DNA of 51,530 nucleotides from Pseudomonadales bacterium (GCA_028281605.1 JANQJO010000061.1:1-51530), one strand, 5' to 3'. Numbered from the stretch's first letter, positions 9,156-18,525 are shown. Notes: generated by a model not told the origin, from the letters alone. Program-made: numbers and translations.

Positions 9156-9569
9156 ATGCATACAGTGATAGAAAATATCACACAACTCGCCCAAACCAAT
9201 GAAGATATTGTCTTACTCTGGCTCTATGGTTCCCAAGCAAAAGGTACAAATCAAGCTGATAGTGACTATGATCTAGCAGTTGCCTTTAAAAACTTCCCCA
9301 AAACTCAAGCCGATACTCTACACCGAAAACAAACCCTAGCTTTAGAATGGCAAACAACATTAAAACTAAATGACAATATAATATCGCTAATCGACATCAA
9401 TCAATGTCCATTATATCTTGCTATTAACGTCATCAATGACAGCAAACTCCTGATAAACAAAAACACATCAAGACTGATGAAAGAAGAAGCTCGCATTCTG
9501 GCTCTTTTTGAGCACGATATATTCACACCTTCATACATACAACTCAAAAGTGAGAAAAAACGTGACTGA
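9156..9569 (+). CDS. mntA: MntA-type nucleotidyltransferase antitoxin
   Basis: 137 residues. The motif WLYGSQAKGTNQADSDYDLAVAF (about residues 23-45, GSxAxG...SDYD) is the minimal nucleotidyltransferase active site, with the paired metal aspartates in SDYD. Known MntA proteins neutralise the partner HepT toxin by transferring AMP groups to a tyrosine near its RNase site. The last 8 bases of this gene overlap the GTG start of the HEPN gene, giving translational coupling expected of a type VII toxin-antitoxin pair. Confidence 0.85.
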   Translation: MHTVIENITQLAQTNEDIVLLWLYGSQAKGTNQADSDYDLAVAFKNFPKTQADTLHRKQTLALEWQTTLKLNDNIISLIDINQCPLYLAINVINDSKLLINKNTSRLMKEEARILALFEHDIFTPSYIQLKSEKKRD

Positions 9570-10002
9570 CGAAGGCCTGCAAGAGTATTTAAACAGCATC
9601 CGTGCTTACCTATCCACCTATTGTCAAGAACTGGATGACCTAAATCTCATTTTACAAACAAGAGAAACCACACAGCATGAATATCGATCCGCAGAAAGAC
9701 TTTTACAATTGATAACCGAAATCAGCATTGGCCTTGTAAAACACTGGGTTAAGTCAATACATAAAAGCGCACCCAGCAGTGCCTACCAAAATTTTCACTT
9801 ACTGCTCAAGTCACATAAAATTACACAAGTACAATACGAACGTTGGCAAAAAATCATTGGTATGAGAAACGCCTTAGTGCACGACTATTTAAATATCGAT
9901 GAAACACTCATTCTCGATATTGTCAAAAACAAGAAATATCTATTTATACTGGAATTCTCAGAACAAGCTATACAAGCTTTATGGCAAAAAACAACTGATT
10001 AA
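9562..10002 (+). CDS. hepT: HepT-type HEPN ribonuclease toxin
   Basis: About 146 residues from the GTG at 9562, whose frame overlaps the mntA stop (GTGACTGA); a longer upstream extension would sit inside mntA and is unlikely. The motif GMRNALVHDYLNID carries the HEPN RNase signature R-x4-H followed by the D-Y tyrosine that MntA modifies in characterised pairs. The remainder is the helical bundle typical of DUF86/HepT. Role inferred from family: RNA cleavage toxin, silenced by AMPylation. Confidence 0.88.
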   Translation: MTDEGLQEYLNSIRAYLSTYCQELDDLNLILQTRETTQHEYRSAERLLQLITEISIGLVKHWVKSIHKSAPSSAYQNFHLLLKSHKITQVQYERWQKIIGMRNALVHDYLNIDETLILDIVKNKKYLFILEFSEQAIQALWQKTTD

Positions 10003-10066
10003 TAAATATTTTCTTCAACTATACCAGAACACGCACGAGGTACGAACGTCGCTGTTACTGGCCTTG

Positions 10067-10480
10067 TTATGAAAAGTGATCTGCTAACATAGCTAGGGCA
10101 ACAATAAGTAGACCGAATTGAGCAACAACTATGTATGTGGAAGTATTTACTTTGCTAAAGAAGCCTTTGTCATACTCATCAAGGATTGGCTTAATTAAAG
10201 GTGTTAATTCCAATTTCTCTTCATAAAGCTTGATAAGGTCGAATTTAAGACTCTGTCTATTACGATGATGGAACGCTACTAGGAGCCCTAAAATACTAGT
10301 GATCAAAATCGCTAGTTTTCCTATCAACAAAACATTTTGATCAGTTCCTTCCTTGATTTCTAATCCAACAACACCCAAAAATAATAGTATTGTATACTGT
10401 AACGTCTTCCATGTTTGATCTCTCATATGCAAATGATCATTCCATTGTATTTCCATATCCTTTAGATACACATCTTTCAT
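10067..10480 (-). CDS. Small three-helix membrane protein
   Basis: 137 residues with three likely transmembrane helices at about 26-42, 49-71 and 115-136, and a charged cytoplasm-like stretch (RNRQSLKFDLIKLYEEKLELT) between the second and third. No motif names a family with confidence. Layout resembles small membrane partners such as SLATT or RipA-like proteins, but I cannot assign it. It lies on the opposite strand between two toxin-antitoxin pairs, which makes a mobile or defence origin plausible. Confidence 0.6.
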   Translation of the reverse strand: MKDVYLKDMEIQWNDHLHMRDQTWKTLQYTILLFLGVVGLEIKEGTDQNVLLIGKLAILITSILGLLVAFHHRNRQSLKFDLIKLYEEKLELTPLIKPILDEYDKGFFSKVNTSTYIVVAQFGLLIVALAMLADHFS

Positions 10481-10649
10481 GAAAAAACTTCCTTCATAAT
10501 ACGCTCGCTACCCATAACGCCAACATCAGTCACCCTACCCCAAAATCTGGATGTCAAATAGAACAGCTGGTTAGCTTGCGTATTGACTATACTCCAAAAT
10601 GGAACCATAATGGCACCAAATTATGAGAATTGCAAGGAGAACTAATAGT

Positions 10650-10892
10650 ATGCCAAATCTGACCCTAAAAAATGTCCCTGAAGAGCTATATGAACAACTG
10701 AAGAGAGCTGCCCATTTACACCACAGAAGTATAAATAGTGAGCTAATTGCTTGTTTGGAAAGAATATTTTTACCTAAATGTTGGTCTGCAGAAGATCGTA
10801 TAGAAAGAGCTCGAAATCTTAGAAAACGTGTAAAAGTAAAAAAAATCAGCACATTGGAAATCATGGAAGCTAAGGATGAAAGAAGGTCTTAA
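10650..10892 (+). CDS. FitA-like ribbon-helix-helix antitoxin
   Basis: 80 residues from the ATG at 10650, which has AAGGAG about 11 bases upstream; an earlier in-frame start at 10623 lacks this. The start, PNLTLKNVPEELYEQLKRAA, followed by HHRSINSELIACLER, is the ribbon-helix-helix DNA-binding fold of FitA/VapB-type antitoxins. The C-terminal half is charged and would wrap the toxin. Its stop codon is directly followed by the toxin ATG. Such antitoxins repress their own promoter, which should lie in 10550-10640. Confidence 0.85.
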   Translation: MPNLTLKNVPEELYEQLKRAAHLHHRSINSELIACLERIFLPKCWSAEDRIERARNLRKRVKVKKISTLEIMEAKDERRS

Positions 10893-11291
10893 ATGATTGT
10901 AGTTGACACAAATGTAATCGCCTATTTGTTTTTACCTACACAGTTTACAACTCTCTCAGAAAACTTACTAAAGCTAGATAGTGAGTGGGCTGCTCCAGCT
11001 CTGTGGCGAAGTGAAATGCGAAACGTTCTGTGCTTGTACCTTAAAAAAGACGTAATTGACTTTGATACAGCCATAGAAATTCAAGAGCAAGCAGAGTCAT
11101 TACTGTTGGACTGTGAGTATGAAGTAAATTCTTTAAACGTTTTAAGCTTGGCGCATGAAAGTGGCTGCTCTGCATATGATTCCGAATTCATCGCCCTTGC
11201 AAGATCCCTTGGTACCAAATTAATAACTTCAGACAAGAAAATATTAAAACGGTTTCCTAAAGATACTCAGTCTTTAAAGGATATGAGCTAA
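10893..11291 (+). CDS. PIN-domain toxin, FitB/VapC type
   Basis: 132 residues. The start (MIVVDTNVIAYLFLP) carries the first PIN aspartate, SEMRNVL holds the conserved Glu, and YDSEFIALARSLGTKLITSD contains the third and fourth acidic residues of the metal-dependent RNase site. All four acidic positions look intact. It immediately follows the FitA-like antitoxin with no gap, forming a type II toxin-antitoxin operon. The stop is followed within 15 bases by a truncated palindromic element. Confidence 0.88.
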   Translation: MIVVDTNVIAYLFLPTQFTTLSENLLKLDSEWAAPALWRSEMRNVLCLYLKKDVIDFDTAIEIQEQAESLLLDCEYEVNSLNVLSLAHESGCSAYDSEFIALARSLGTKLITSDKKILKRFPKDTQSLKDMS

Positions 11292-11304
11292 CACCAAATA
11301 TTTC

Positions 11305-11417
11305 AGGAACGAATACGAAATAAATTCCTGTTTATACGCAGGATTATTTTTTGTTATCAAGGCGAGAAAATGGTTGCATAGTCATTCTATGCAACCATTT
11401 TCATCAACACAGATAGC
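11305..11417. repeat. Palindromic miniature element family A, truncated copy
   Basis: Starts with AGGAACGAATACGAAATAAA and runs through the TATCAAGGCGAGAAAATG core to a CAGATAGC block, matching the left and central parts of the full copies at 31886-32045 and 43189-43349. The right arm, which would mirror the left one, is missing. The central part still forms its own hairpin (GGTTGCATAG / CTATGCAACC). No transposase is encoded. Confidence 0.85.
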
Positions 11418-11454
11418 ATGTTATCAAAACAATTTATCCTTTAAAACTAGATTT

Positions 11455-11521
11455 ACCCACACAGATACTTTAAGATAATCTAAAGTTGAATATTGGATTA
11501 TCTTAAAGTATCTGTGTGGGT
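11455..11521. repeat. Perfect 26-bp inverted repeat before an ATPase gene
   Basis: Left arm 11455-11480 (ACCCACACAGATACTTTAAG...) and right arm 11496-11521 are exact reverse complements separated by 15 bases. It is unrelated to repeat families A and B except for touching the end of the family A fragment region. The right arm ends 11 bases before the likely start of the ATPase at 11532. It could be an operator, a very strong mRNA hairpin covering the start region, or the ends of a tiny element. Confidence 0.9.
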
Positions 11522-11531
11522 GAAAATATAC

Positions 11532-12716
11532 ATGTGGATAGAAAGAAAAATATCAAATAAAATCAATATATTATCTAGTTCTCGGCCTGCAATATTGATC
11601 ACAGGAGTCAGGCAGGCAGGAAAAAGCAGCTTATTAAAGCGGCTTTTCCAAAATGCCAGTTATGTAACCTTAGACCATATAGCAAAAGCTGAGCACGCAG
11701 AACAAAACCCACACTCTTTCCTATCTGCCTTCAATTCACCTGTTTTACTAGATGAAATTCAATACGCCCCCAGTCTATTTCGAGAATTAAAAATATTCAT
11801 CGATGAAAACCGAGAAAAATACGGCCACTGGATCTTAACAGGCAGCCAAAAATTTCAGCTAATGAAAAACATCAGTGAGAGCTTAGCAGGGCGCATCGGT
11901 ATTCTCACTCTTGAAACATTGTGTGCAGAAGAAATTAAACCTTATTCACAAATGCGATTGGAAGATCTACCTTGGAAAGGTGGCTATCCTGAACTCTGGT
12001 CTAACCCTCACCTCGATGTCACTTTCTTTTTTGAAGACTACGTGCAAACTTACCTAGAAAGGGATCTCAAATCATTAATCAATGTCACAAATTTACGAGA
12101 CTTTCAACGCTGCATGAAAATTTTAGCCACACGAGTCGGACAAATTGTCAATTACACGGATATCGCTAAAGACATTGGTATTTCTCCAGTCACAATTAAA
12201 AACTGGATCAACGCTTTAGAATGCAGCGGCATTATTTATATGCTATCTCCTTACTATAAGAATATGGGCAAACGCCTTATCAAAACTCCTAAACTGTTCT
12301 TCTCCGATAACGGCTTACTTTGCCATTTGTTGGATATCAACCACGAAGAAGACTACTTACACCACCTTTATAGAGGTCAAATATGGGAAAATTTTGTGTT
12401 TACAGAGTTGGTAAAAACCCACAACTTTATCCCAAATAAAAGCATGTTTTTTTATCGAGATCAAAATGGTGTTGAAATTGACTTTGTATTAGAAAAAAAA
12501 CAAAAAATAAGCCTTATTGAAGCCAAGCATTCAGAAAAAATCACCACAAAAAAATTAAACCTTAAAAAAATTGTGCCCTTATTTGCCGGAGATAGTAAAA
12601 GTACAGTAAACGCTTATGTCGCCTGCACTACCCATGAAAAAACCCTTGTTGAACTCAAACAATACAGCATGTTTAATCCTTTATATTGCACACAAGTTTT
12701 TCATCATCAGGCTTAA
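11532..12716 (+). CDS. AAA-type ATPase with DUF4143 domain
   Basis: About 394 residues from the ATG at 11532; a longer frame begins at 11493 but its first codons lie inside the inverted repeat. Walker A is ITGVRQAGKSS, Walker B-like VLLDEIQYAPSLF, and a sensor segment ILTGSQKF follows. A winged-helix part (TDIAKDIGISPVTIKNW) and the C-terminal DUF4143 nuclease-like region (FFYRDQNGVEIDFVLE...IEAKHS) complete the family layout. The E-x-D-F/E-x-K pattern resembles restriction-like nuclease residues. Cellular role of these proteins is poorly known; they are frequent in genomic islands. Convergent with pepA, 16 bases away. Confidence 0.85.
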   Translation: MWIERKISNKINILSSSRPAILITGVRQAGKSSLLKRLFQNASYVTLDHIAKAEHAEQNPHSFLSAFNSPVLLDEIQYAPSLFRELKIFIDENREKYGHWILTGSQKFQLMKNISESLAGRIGILTLETLCAEEIKPYSQMRLEDLPWKGGYPELWSNPHLDVTFFFEDYVQTYLERDLKSLINVTNLRDFQRCMKILATRVGQIVNYTDIAKDIGISPVTIKNWINALECSGIIYMLSPYYKNMGKRLIKTPKLFFSDNGLLCHLLDINHEEDYLHHLYRGQIWENFVFTELVKTHNFIPNKSMFFYRDQNGVEIDFVLEKKQKISLIEAKHSEKITTKKLNLKKIVPLFAGDSKSTVNAYVACTTHEKTLVELKQYSMFNPLYCTQVFHHQA

Positions 12717-12732
12717 CTTCACACCAATACCA

Positions 12733-14235
12733 TTAATACTTTGCTTGGTGAATTAGATATTGCGTCAATAATGAAACGGGACGCCCAGTGGCACCTTTTT
12801 GCAAACCCTTACTCTGCCATGCGGTACCTGCAATATCCAAATGTGCCCATTTGTAAGACTTTGCAAACTTACTCAAAAAAGACGCCGCAGTGATGGTTCC
12901 AGCACCCTTACCTCCAATATTACTCATATCAGCAAAGGGACTATCAAGCTGTGCTTCATATTCTTCCCACAATGGCAATTGCCAAGCACGATCTAAAGTA
13001 TCCTGTCCTGCTTTTAACAATGCATCCGCCAAGGGCTGATGATTACTCAACAACCCCGAAGCATGATGACCCAAAGCAACAATACACGCGCCTGTCAAAG
13101 TCGCAATATCAATGACACATTTCGGTTTATAACGCTCTATATACGTTAATGCATCACACAGCACCAAACGCCCCTCAGCATCCGTATTTAAAATTTCAAC
13201 TGTCTGCTTAGATAAAGTTTTTACAATATCCCCAGGACGCGTTGCCCTGGCCGAAGGCATATTCTCAGCAGCTGCCACTACCCCCAGCACATGAATGGGC
13301 AATTGCAACTCAGCAATTGCCTTCATCACACCAAAAACAGCGGCTGCCCCACACATATCGTATTTCATTTCATCCATAGCCGCACTGGGCTTTAATGAAA
13401 TACCTCCAGTATCAAATGTAATACCCTTACCTACCAACACATAGGGCGCCTGTTTAGCCGTACCAGCTCCTCGATACTGCATAAGAATCAGTTTCCCTGG
13501 CTGATCACTACCCTGAGACACTGCCACAAAAGCACCAGCACCCATTGCCTTAAGCTCTTTTTCATCCAGTACTTTACACGTCAAACCACGATAAACTTTT
13601 GCCAAACTACGCGCTTGCTGCACCAAATAAGCAGGGTGGCACACATTCGCCGGTGCATTCCCTAAATCTTTTGCCAAAGCAGTCCCCTCAGCCATCGCTT
13701 TACCAATCTCTAACGCCTTAGTAAAGGTTTTCTTAGACTTATCGATATGAAAACAAACTGCATTCAATTTAGACGCTTTACTCTTGGACTTGTCAACACT
13801 AGACTTAAAGCTATCATAGCAGTACGTTTGTGCATACAAACCCTCAGCACCCAATTGCAGGGACCATTCACGAGAACGGTGTTGCACCTCCACATCCACT
13901 AAACTGATATGTGCACTGCACGCAGCTGTCTTATCCAGTGCTCTAGCAATAGTATTAATAATTTTCTTATAGGTACGCTCATTCAGTTGTTTAAGATCAC
14001 CACAACCTACCAATAGTAAGCGTTTGGCAGCCAACCCCCTAGGCTGGTGCAACAAATAACACTCTTCGACCTTACCCTGAGCTTGTTCTTGTTTAAGTGT
14101 TTGAGTTAACAAACCCTGTGTCTGCTTATCAACAACCGCAGCACTGGCTGATAGTTTACCTTTTAAAAAATACAAAACAACCAAACAATCTGTTTTAATA
14201 TTAGGCATCTGACTAGTAGAAATTGAAAACTTCAT
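12733..14235 (-). CDS. pepA: Leucyl aminopeptidase
   Basis: 500 residues, full length for the M17 family. Metal and catalytic residues are present in VGKGITFDTGGISLKPS (bridging Lys and Asp) and NTDAEGRLVLCDAL (NTDAEGRL signature). The N-terminal 160 residues form the macro-like domain of this family and are less conserved. It removes N-terminal residues from peptides as a cytoplasmic hexamer with two divalent metals; E. coli PepA also binds DNA, which cannot be judged here. The ATG at 14235 follows an AAGGA at slightly long spacing. Confidence 0.96.
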   Translation of the reverse strand: MKFSISTSQMPNIKTDCLVVLYFLKGKLSASAAVVDKQTQGLLTQTLKQEQAQGKVEECYLLHQPRGLAAKRLLLVGCGDLKQLNERTYKKIINTIARALDKTAACSAHISLVDVEVQHRSREWSLQLGAEGLYAQTYCYDSFKSSVDKSKSKASKLNAVCFHIDKSKKTFTKALEIGKAMAEGTALAKDLGNAPANVCHPAYLVQQARSLAKVYRGLTCKVLDEKELKAMGAGAFVAVSQGSDQPGKLILMQYRGAGTAKQAPYVLVGKGITFDTGGISLKPSAAMDEMKYDMCGAAAVFGVMKAIAELQLPIHVLGVVAAAENMPSARATRPGDIVKTLSKQTVEILNTDAEGRLVLCDALTYIERYKPKCVIDIATLTGACIVALGHHASGLLSNHQPLADALLKAGQDTLDRAWQLPLWEEYEAQLDSPFADMSNIGGKGAGTITAASFLSKFAKSYKWAHLDIAGTAWQSKGLQKGATGRPVSLLTQYLIHQAKY

Positions 14236-14305
14236 TTTGCTATGGGTTCCTTAATTACACAATGTTTCTCGGCATTAAACCATAGACTATATTCTAAAGC
14301 GCTGT

Positions 14306-17300
14306 TCAAGTCACTGCAAGTGAAGAACTCGTTGACGGCTGACTGCTAAACTCATTCAATATCTCTTCATCTTCTTCGCGTCTAGCGGACAAATATTCAT
14401 GGAGACGTCTTTGTGCAATGCCAATAGCACTATTAAAGCAAGCTTTCTTACCTTCTTTTTCCTCAAACACATGCAATAGGATGATATCTTTACACTTCCC
14501 GTAATGATAAATATGTATAATCACTCTCAGAGAAGAATGACCTTGATTAAGCCTAGCTTCCAACAAACCATTTCCCTGCCTTTCTTTAAAAGTATGAAAA
14601 TGACTAGAATCCACATGCTTCTCATCATTCAACAGCGCATTAAACAAACGATTAAAGTAATTTTTGACTCCTAAAGGCAGTGCCTGAAATTCATCCTTAA
14701 CAGCATCACCCGCCTCTACTATGCTGCTAACTGGATCTAAATCTACCCCAGATGAAACAGATCCTAATTTCTCATTGCCCCATTCATCTACACCTGCTTG
14801 ATTAAAAATATTATCATAATAGTAATCCACTCCCCTATCATCAAACAGCGTTTTAAATATGTTATTTAAAACACCAAACGCCTGTGAATAAGACAGGACT
14901 TCATCACCACCATACCTATAAATCAAATACGCAGTTCTATCTGCACCAGTATCTGCCAACAAGGCTTTCAAGTGTGTAGACACATCCTGCGTATTTAACC
15001 CACATTGTTCGTTAGCCGATTGAATAATTTTATGTATTTTTTCTAAAAAGTTGAATTTTCTGAGTTCAGGTCCGGCTTGACATAAACTTTTAAGATTTCG
15101 CACTTCTTCTTCCACATTATACTTTTCTACAGTCAAAGCATTACCTGCTAAATGCCCAGTCCCTACACAAGACAACGGTTCAATTTGAGCCACTGGATTA
15201 TCACGCGGTTCTTCACGCTTATTATACTCGTAAGAGTTATGGAATACATCCTTATAATGTAACTGCATCAATTTTTTCAATGCCTCTTCATTAATTTTCT
15301 CAATAATCTGAAAACAATCATAGTTTCCTCTTAACTTTTCTTTTAAAGACTCAAGTGCTCTCTTAACCAAATCCACTGCTAACGTGTCATTAGCTAAGTT
15401 TCCTGTTAAAACAGTCTCATTTAGTCCTAAAACATCGTGCAGTACTCCTCTTACCTCCCCAAAGTTTTTTTCTATGTTTTTCGCCGCATCAATAAAGTTC
15501 ATTTCATGCATTCTTACTGTCTGTGCCACTTCAAGAATTTTTTGAGAAAACTTTTTCATTTGCTCATCAACAGTACTTTTAATTCTGTCCTTTTCTTTCT
15601 GTCTCTGAAGTGTTTTTTGCCTCCAATCATCCATTTGTTCAAGCCTAGACCTTAAACCTGCAAGTATCATAATACCAATTTCACCACCCCCAACATCTTC
15701 TAACACTTTAGTCGCGCCTACATCTATCAGAAACTGCACTTCAGTTCGCGTAAGTTTTACAATAACAAGCTTTACAACTTGATCACAACTCATTTTCTCT
15801 TCAGAAACAAACTTTTCAAATTGATCCCAAATTTGTCGCCCTGTTTTATTATTCTTTCCATTCACCACCTGTTTAATATTGCCAATCATAGCTAATAAAT
15901 TAGTTTTTACTTTCAAAAGATATAAGCATTCATCTGATTGTCTTCTTAACGCCTCATACACAGAACCAAGAACAGATTGTTTAGGCACACTGTTATGCAT
16001 GCTTGCAAGCTTTTTTCCAAAAAGTTTCAAGAAAGATATTATTTTTTTTATAAACTCTTCGCCCACACTGACTTCAAAGTCCTTTACAAAAATAGAAAAT
16101 AAATTTTTGTCAGGGTCAAACAAATAACACATAAGAGTCAAAAGAATTGACTCTGAGCATAAAATATTACTGTTGATAGCACTCGATTTATTACTCTTAG
16201 ACCCATCAGCCTGCTCACTTAGTTTAACCCAACGATTATATTGATCAACAAAACTTTCAACCATCAATTCATCCACAGGAACCACAGGCCATTCAAACAA
16301 TGATCTATCACTACTTGTCAAAAGGGTTTCCAGATTTTTAACAAAACTAAGGTTCTTAATAACAGGCCCCATAAATTTAGTCATGTCAATCATTTGCTTA
16401 AGAAGACCAAGCTCACACTGTTTAACTAACAGCTTCAAAAACTCCATATACCCCTTTAAAGAACCAAGGTATACAAACTGCGCCATTACAAAAACTGGCA
16501 CCAATAAAAATTTTTTATCATTTTTTACTAGCAAACTTCGTGCTAAATTCACCATCCTGTCAGCCATTTCTTCTTGGTTAACGGAAGAATCACTACAAAT
16601 TGCCTTTTTTTCTTGCTCGCATATAAATACTTTAGATAAAAACGCATTTTGCACATCAGGATCAGAAATATATACTCTTTCCTTTTGAATCAAATCACGC
16701 TGATTACCAGGCTGTATTTTATAAAATGCATCTTGATACATCAGAATTAAAAATTTTAACCTTTCTGAAAAATCAACTCCAAAACCAAGAATAGCTGGGC
16801 CTTTCCCTTTAGATCTTTCATCAAACAAGTTACAAACACGATAATCCTGTGTTTTCTCAAACCTCAACACCACTAAATTGGATTTTTTTTCGCCATACAA
16901 ACATACAAGCCCTTTATTTTCTTTATCTTTATAACAATAGAACCCTGGCACGCGATCATCCTTTTCAATAAATTTATTTGTACAAAGCGATAAGAAATCT
17001 ACAGTTCGCACTATATAAGACGTAATGTCAGCACTCGCTTTTTTGCTATCATGTAAAAAGATTGATAACCTAAGATAACGCTCTACACTTTCAAGCCGCT
17101 CTTTTAACAAAGAGTTGTCAACAAAGCCCTCTTGTGGTTTAAGCCTCTTCAAACTAACACACCCATAAGCTTCTGTAAGCGAAGCGACAGCACCAACTCG
17201 ATTACTAGTAGTAGCATCTGTCATCATTGCAACCGAGCCACTCGACAAAGCAGGACCCATACCAAAGGCGTCATCGCTACCCCTACCACCTCCAGCAACA

Positions 17301-17368
17301 CAAAACCCTGTACTTTTATCGAAATCACCTAAAGCACCTCTATCATCACGATTTGGAGCACCAATCAT
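14306..17368 (-). CDS. Large orphan protein with C-terminal HigB/Gp49-like domain
   Basis: 1020 residues with no family I recognise over the first 890. The N-terminus is Gly/Asp/Ser-rich and low complexity; a charged, probably coiled-coil segment lies near residues 590-640. Residues about 894-993 (14390-14689) match the pattern of RelE-fold HigB/Gp49 toxins: LPLGVKNYFNRLFNALL, then LLEARLNQG...LRVIIHIY, then DIILLHVFEEKEGKK, and finally IGIAQRRLHEYL, in the family order. A Ser-rich tail (QPSTSSSLAVT) ends it. A toxin-type domain on a giant carrier suggests a secreted or contact-dependent effector, or a fused stress sensor; there is no signal peptide and no adjacent antitoxin. It lies 70 bases beyond the pepA start on the same strand. 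Confidence 0.7.
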   Translation of the reverse strand: MIGAPNRDDRGALGDFDKSTGFCVAGGGRGSDDAFGMGPALSSGSVAMMTDATTSNRVGAVASLTEAYGCVSLKRLKPQEGFVDNSLLKERLESVERYLRLSIFLHDSKKASADITSYIVRTVDFLSLCTNKFIEKDDRVPGFYCYKDKENKGLVCLYGEKKSNLVVLRFEKTQDYRVCNLFDERSKGKGPAILGFGVDFSERLKFLILMYQDAFYKIQPGNQRDLIQKERVYISDPDVQNAFLSKVFICEQEKKAICSDSSVNQEEMADRMVNLARSLLVKNDKKFLLVPVFVMAQFVYLGSLKGYMEFLKLLVKQCELGLLKQMIDMTKFMGPVIKNLSFVKNLETLLTSSDRSLFEWPVVPVDELMVESFVDQYNRWVKLSEQADGSKSNKSSAINSNILCSESILLTLMCYLFDPDKNLFSIFVKDFEVSVGEEFIKKIISFLKLFGKKLASMHNSVPKQSVLGSVYEALRRQSDECLYLLKVKTNLLAMIGNIKQVVNGKNNKTGRQIWDQFEKFVSEEKMSCDQVVKLVIVKLTRTEVQFLIDVGATKVLEDVGGGEIGIMILAGLRSRLEQMDDWRQKTLQRQKEKDRIKSTVDEQMKKFSQKILEVAQTVRMHEMNFIDAAKNIEKNFGEVRGVLHDVLGLNETVLTGNLANDTLAVDLVKRALESLKEKLRGNYDCFQIIEKINEEALKKLMQLHYKDVFHNSYEYNKREEPRDNPVAQIEPLSCVGTGHLAGNALTVEKYNVEEEVRNLKSLCQAGPELRKFNFLEKIHKIIQSANEQCGLNTQDVSTHLKALLADTGADRTAYLIYRYGGDEVLSYSQAFGVLNNIFKTLFDDRGVDYYYDNIFNQAGVDEWGNEKLGSVSSGVDLDPVSSIVEAGDAVKDEFQALPLGVKNYFNRLFNALLNDEKHVDSSHFHTFKERQGNGLLEARLNQGHSSLRVIIHIYHYGKCKDIILLHVFEEKEGKKACFNSAIGIAQRRLHEYLSARREEDEEILNEFSSQPSTSSSLAVT

Positions 17369-17524
17369 AATAATTCACCGCCTCTTCTCTATAATCATTT
17401 CACCTTACATAGCGATTAAAAACTAAAATGTTTCGGCTATAATAAACACTCACAAATACAACTGGCAACCAAGCTCTATATGTATTCAAAAACATCCCAA
17501 AATTCTTACAACCCCAATACGACT

Positions 17525-18235
17525 ATGTCTCAGCTAAACAATACCAAATTTTTTATCACACCTAAGCACCCATGTTCTTATTTAAACAGAAACGATGCTA
17601 CTACCTTATTTGCTGACCCAAACCGAACAGTCTCACAAAGCATGTACTCAACCCTATCGAACTTAGGGTTTCGCCGCAGCGGACGCTACATCTATCGACC
17701 AAACTGTCGTCACTGTTCAGAGTGCACCCCCACCAGAATTCTTGTACACCAACTGAATACACAAAAAAGGCGCTACCGCCGCATTCTCCTAAAAAACAAA
17801 GACATTAAGACTACAAAAGTACAAGAAGCGGACAAAGGAGAACATTATAAACTGTATGAAAAGTACATCTATCACAAACACAAAGAAGGTGATATGTTCC
17901 CCCCATCTCCCGAACAGTATCAAAACTTCTTGCTCTCTACTGGAGATTACACACACTTTTTCGAATTGCGAATATCAGAACAATTAGTAGCCGTTATCGT
18001 CACCGATCTTCTGCACAATGGCCTCTCTGCTGTTTATACTTTCTACGAACCTGAACTACCAAAACGCAGCCTTGGCATTTATGCTATCCTTTGGCAGATC
18101 CAACAAGCTAAAATACTCGGGCTAACTTATCTCTACTTAGGTTATTGGGTAAAAAGTTGTCAAAAAATGAGCTACAAAAGCCAGTTTAGGCCCGTTGAAA
18201 TGTTCATCGACAACCATTGGAAAACCTATCAATAA
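17525..18235 (+). CDS. bpt: Aspartate/glutamate leucyltransferase (Bpt)
   Basis: About 236 residues from the ATG at 17525, where family similarity begins (MSQLNNTKFFITPKHPCSYL); an ATG at 17480 is in frame but adds 15 unmatched residues. Conserved features are LGFRRSGRYIYRPNCRHCSECTPTR, with its Cys cluster, and YLYLGYWVKSCQKMSYKSQFRPVE near the C-terminus. It transfers Leu from tRNA to proteins starting with Asp or Glu, marking them for ClpS/ClpAP, and is encoded beside clpA and clpS as in many gammaproteobacteria. infA follows on the same strand. Confidence 0.94.
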   Translation: MSQLNNTKFFITPKHPCSYLNRNDATTLFADPNRTVSQSMYSTLSNLGFRRSGRYIYRPNCRHCSECTPTRILVHQLNTQKRRYRRILLKNKDIKTTKVQEADKGEHYKLYEKYIYHKHKEGDMFPPSPEQYQNFLLSTGDYTHFFELRISEQLVAVIVTDLLHNGLSAVYTFYEPELPKRSLGIYAILWQIQQAKILGLTYLYLGYWVKSCQKMSYKSQFRPVEMFIDNHWKTYQ

Positions 18236-18306
18236 TCTCTTAGAATAACCCTCCGTGAAACAATCACTCACTGAATTATCAATATACAAGGACAAAGGCA
18301 ATAAAA

Positions 18307-18525
18307 ATGGCTAAAGAAGAGAACATCGAGATGGAAGGTGAAGTACTAGAGACGCTACCAAACACTATGTTTCGAGTTAAATTAGAAAACGGTCGCATTG
18401 TAACCGCACATATTTCAGGCAGAATGCGGAAAAACTACATTAGAATTCTCACAGGCGATAAGGTTAAAGTTGACATCTCTCCCTACGACATCAACAAAGG
18501 CCGCATCACCTACCGCATACAGTAG
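18307..18525 (+). CDS. infA: Translation initiation factor IF-1
   Basis: 72 residues, the standard length. [20 protein letters not shown], then [22 protein letters not shown] and a C-terminal KGRITYR, are the invariant OB-fold landmarks. It occupies the ribosomal A site during initiation with IF-2 and IF-3. An AAGGACAAAGG ribosome site precedes the ATG. Convergent with clpA, with only 19 bases between the stops. Confidence 0.98.
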   Translation: MAKEENIEMEGEVLETLPNTMFRVKLENGRIVTAHISGRMRKNYIRILTGDKVKVDISPYDINKGRITYRIQ

